Under the pieces are notes generated by a model. It worked only from the letters and a program-made list of their open reading frames with translations, was not told where the DNA came from and did not search any database. A stretch of 25,141 nt of DNA from Bacteroidota bacterium. Lineage in GTDB: Bacteria > Bacteroidota > Ignavibacteria > Tepidaquicellales > Tepidaquicellaceae. Below are positions 22,893 through 25,141 of this stretch, one piece after another. Every line of letters begins with the position of its first letter. The stretch's first letter is position 1. The stretch spans positions 1-25,141 of the forward strand of contig JAEYVS010000195.1 in NCBI GenBank assembly GCA_023429265.1, given 5' to 3'. Made by a program: the position numbers and the translations under genes.

Positions 22893-24035
22893 TTATCCGA
22901 TCCTCACAGGCATCACAAGCTCCATAAAGTTTTCATTCTCCTCCTGAGCAGACGGGTTGGCTATTGTGGCTTTAGAAGGTGAGCTGAAGCTCAGTAGTAT
23001 TTCATCAGTTTCTATCTGGGAAACACAATCCAGCAGGTAGCCTGCGTTAAATGCTATCACAAATGGATTTTTTGAGAAATCCTCATTACCAGCATCGTTC
23101 TCTATAAACTCGATGTCGATGGTCTCTTCACCTTCAGAGCCAATCTCCGGGTTGTCAGCCTTAATAGTCATCGTCTTATCCTTGATCTCAAGCTTTACCC
23201 TCTTCGTAATTACGTCAGCAACTATTTCAGCCCTTTTCAGCGAACTCTGTATGTCACTTTTCTGAACCTTCAGTACTTTATCATTTTCTTTTGGTATGAC
23301 AGACTCATAATTCGGGAATGTATCGTCGATAAGCTTTGAAAATATTTCCGTTCCGTCAAATGACATTTTCAGAATGTTATTATCAAACTCCATCGTAGAA
23401 TCATTGTTGCTGTTGAGCCTTAAGTACAGCTGGCACGTCTTTGTCGGAACTATCATATGCGTTTGAGGAATCCCCTGATGCTTAAAGTCTGACTTAATGA
23501 TCTTTCCCAGCCTGAATCCGTCTGTCGCGACCAGCCTTAGCTCATCGGACTTAATGTCAAATAAAATACCCGCCATATTCCTTCTCAGGTCATCGTTATT
23601 CACAGCGTGAATGACTTTACCAATGAATCTTCGCAGCACGGAACCGTCGAGTTCAATTTTGCTAAAGTCATCTCTTTCTTCCGGCGCGGGAAATTCATCT
23701 GCCGCTTCACCCGGTAAAGTATATTTACCCTTTTTGGTTTTAATGGTTAGCTTGTTCTTGTCGTTTGATTCTATCTTCAGGTTTTCGCTCGGGAGAGTCC
23801 TTGCCACGTTTAATAATCTTTTCCCATCAACTGCCACGGTTCCATCACCTTCACCATCCACTTCGAGCGTCACTCTTACCCATATCTCCAGATCAGATGC
23901 CATTAATTTCAGCGTATTTCCCTTCAGCTCAAATAAAATATTATCTAATATCGGCAATGTAGAACGTGTCGGAAGAACGGAACTGAGTTTTGATAACGAA
24001 TTAACAAACTCCTCACCGGTGATGTTAAATTTCAT
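22893..24035 (-). CDS. dnaN: DNA polymerase III beta subunit (sliding clamp)
   Basis: The product is 380 residues, the normal size for three clamp domains. The start MKFNITGEEFVNSLSKLSSVLPTRSTLPILDNILFE and the conserved stretches VDGKRLLNVARTLP, GILFDIKSDELRLVATDGFRL and the C-terminal FMELVMPVRI tail are typical. It encircles DNA and holds the polymerase; the two dimer partners form the ring. It is the first gene of the minus-strand replication operon. dnaA, its usual upstream partner, is absent: instead a citrate synthase gene runs divergently 260 bp away. A promoter for this operon should lie in 24036-24295. Confidence 0.97.
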   Translation of the reverse strand: MKFNITGEEFVNSLSKLSSVLPTRSTLPILDNILFELKGNTLKLMASDLEIWVRVTLEVDGEGDGTVAVDGKRLLNVARTLPSENLKIESNDKNKLTIKTKKGKYTLPGEAADEFPAPEERDDFSKIELDGSVLRRFIGKVIHAVNNDDLRRNMAGILFDIKSDELRLVATDGFRLGKIIKSDFKHQGIPQTHMIVPTKTCQLYLRLNSNNDSTMEFDNNILKMSFDGTEIFSKLIDDTFPNYESVIPKENDKVLKVQKSDIQSSLKRAEIVADVITKRVKLEIKDKTMTIKADNPEIGSEGEETIDIEFIENDAGNEDFSKNPFVIAFNAGYLLDCVSQIETDEILLSFSSPSKATIANPSAQEENENFMELVMPVRIG

Positions 24036-24295
24036 CTGATTTGTGGTTTAAAGATTGTGAAAAATTATGGCTTAATTAAAGAAAAATACCTAATTATATG
24101 CGAATTTTCAATGAACTTACTCTTCCGAATCCCCATTTTTTCTGCGGTATTCGCCCAAAATCAAAGATTTTTTCTCTTCTGTAAAATTATTGTAAACTGA
24201 GCAAAAGCCATAAAAGAGACGGAAAGATAACTTTTTAAAAATTTATAAATCAGCTATCTTTATAATCTTGTTAAATTTTATAAACTTTTATTAAT
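24036..24295. other. Divergent intergenic region between dnaN and citrate synthase
   Basis: This AT-rich 260-bp stretch must hold promoters for both directions. A TATCTTTA sequence (24255-24262) resembles the TAnnTTTG -7 motif for the citrate synthase side. I saw no TTATCCACA-like DnaA boxes and no hairpin terminator, so there is no sign of an origin here. Confidence 0.5.
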
Positions 24296-25141
24296 ATGAT
24301 TTTAAAAGACAAATTTGCTTCGCAAATTCCCGGCCTGAGAGAGGAAGCAAAATCAATTGTAAAGAACCATGCGGATAAAGCCATCAGCGGGGTTACAATT
24401 GACAAGCTCTACGGGGGCATGCGCGGCGTAAAAGGATTAATTTGCGATACGTCTGAGGTAGGACTCGATTCAGGTTTGATAATTCGCGGTATTCCAATTC
24501 TTGATCTCGTGGATAAACTCCCCGAGGAAATTTATTATCTGCTTATTACAGGCGAGCTTCCTGATGAAGCCGCACTCAAAGACCTGCAGTACGAGCTCAA
24601 AAAAAGAACTGCCGTCCCTCAATACGTGTTCGATGTAATTGACGCTCTGCCTGCTGATACACATCCTATGGTGATGCTGAATACAGCAGTGCTTGTATTG
24701 GAAAACGGCTCAAAGTTTCGTAAGTCATATGACGAAGGAATCGGCAAAGACAAGTTCTGGGAACCTATGTTCGAAGACTGTCTCGACCTCATCGCGATGA
24801 TGCCTGTTGTAGCTGCTTACATTTACAGAAAAAGATTTAATAAAGGACCAAGGATCGAAGCTGACCCGTCTTTAGACTGGGCAGCAAATTTTGCTCATAT
24901 GCTCGGTGTGGCTCCTGATGATGAATCATTCAAAAAGCTAATGAGGCTCTATATGGTGCTTCACTCCGACCACGAAAGCGGAAACGTCAGTGCGTTTTCC
25001 TGCCAGACTATCGGATCAGCTCTTTCGGATGCTTATTACTCTGTCAGTGGCGGTCTTAATGGTCTTGCCGGTCCGCTTCACGGACTCGCTAACCAGGAAA
25101 ACCTGAAGTTCATTCTCCAGATCAGGGAAGACATCGGACAT
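24296..25141 (+). CDS. Citrate synthase, mitochondrial (eukaryotic-like) type, 3' end outside the window
   Basis: The first 282 codons are present and open to the right edge. The enzyme condenses acetyl-CoA and oxaloacetate into citrate, entering the TCA cycle. It matches the eukaryotic-type (type I, mitochondrial-like) form rather than the common short bacterial form. GGMRGVKGLI, LIIRGIPILDL, LLITGELPDE, LHSDHESGNVSAF and NGLAGPLHGLANQE are near-copies of the animal enzyme's motifs. The His in GPLHG (His262 here) corresponds to the first catalytic histidine (His274 in pig); the second His and the catalytic Asp would lie beyond the window. The ATG at 24296 gives an N-terminus without an obvious targeting or signal sequence. 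Confidence 0.93.
   Translation, partial: MILKDKFASQIPGLREEAKSIVKNHADKAISGVTIDKLYGGMRGVKGLICDTSEVGLDSGLIIRGIPILDLVDKLPEEIYYLLITGELPDEAALKDLQYELKKRTAVPQYVFDVIDALPADTHPMVMLNTAVLVLENGSKFRKSYDEGIGKDKFWEPMFEDCLDLIAMMPVVAAYIYRKRFNKGPRIEADPSLDWAANFAHMLGVAPDDESFKKLMRLYMVLHSDHESGNVSAFSCQTIGSALSDAYYSVSGGLNGLAGPLHGLANQENLKFILQIREDIGH

Noticed and set aside
24036..24295. Replication origin beside dnaN
   Set aside because: The position suggested it, but no DnaA boxes or 13-mer repeats are visible and dnaA is absent.

Overview
The window looks like chromosomal DNA from a bacterium of the Bacteroidota/Chlorobi assemblage, most likely the Ignavibacteria side. The evidence is a secreted protein with a classic type IX secretion (T9SS) sorting domain (the NFPNPFNP motif), Bacteroidetes-like TAnnTTTG promoter motifs, moderate-to-low GC, and the kinds of palindromic intergenic repeats found in such genomes. 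This assignment is inference; there is no rRNA gene here to confirm it. I saw no tRNA, CRISPR array, intact insertion sequence or phage gene.

Layout. (i) 1-6.7 kb, plus strand: the 3' part of an M19 dipeptidase, a four-helix membrane protein, a decayed T9SS sorting-domain remnant followed by an intact T9SS-exported beta-propeller protein, then a run of metabolic and unknown genes (VOC protein, DUF1232 membrane protein, YmdB-like phosphodiesterase, DinB-like protein, small membrane protein, O-methyltransferase). (ii) 6.7-12.8 kb: the most interesting block. Two closely related outer-membrane beta-barrel genes each have a near-perfect sigma-54 (-24/-12) promoter. They are followed by a stand-alone receiver protein with a weaker sigma-54-like box, a 49-residue two-helix membrane protein missed by length-limited gene calling, and an NtrC-type pair: a PAS-GAF histidine kinase and a GAFTGA-containing sigma-54 activator. 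I read this as a self-contained envelope-response regulon, with regulator and targets side by side. (iii) 12.9-14.9 kb: an exported unknown protein, then about 1.2 kb with no gene but rich in structure (perfect palindromes, a 150-nt nested stem-loop element, two degenerate 118-bp direct repeats each ending in a promoter-like sequence). (iv) 14.9-17.2 kb, plus strand: comEA-like, PilM-like, rsmD and coaD, tightly packed. (v) 17.2-24.0 kb, minus strand: a secreted thioredoxin-fold protein, then, in transcription order, dnaN, recF, a DUF721/DciA gene, gyrB, an outer-membrane protein and uppP, with very short gaps suggesting one operon. (vi) From 24.3 kb, plus strand: the first 282 codons of a mitochondrial-type citrate synthase, cut by the window end.

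How the genes work together: the dnaN-recF-dciA-gyrB block is the conserved replication cluster, here without dnaA next to it and with cell-envelope genes attached at its 3' end. The kinase/activator pair at 9.8-12.8 kb is the obvious candidate to switch on the sigma-54 promoters directly upstream of it. The two barrel genes also share a strongly conserved 3' untranslated region and terminator, which may be a functional RNA.
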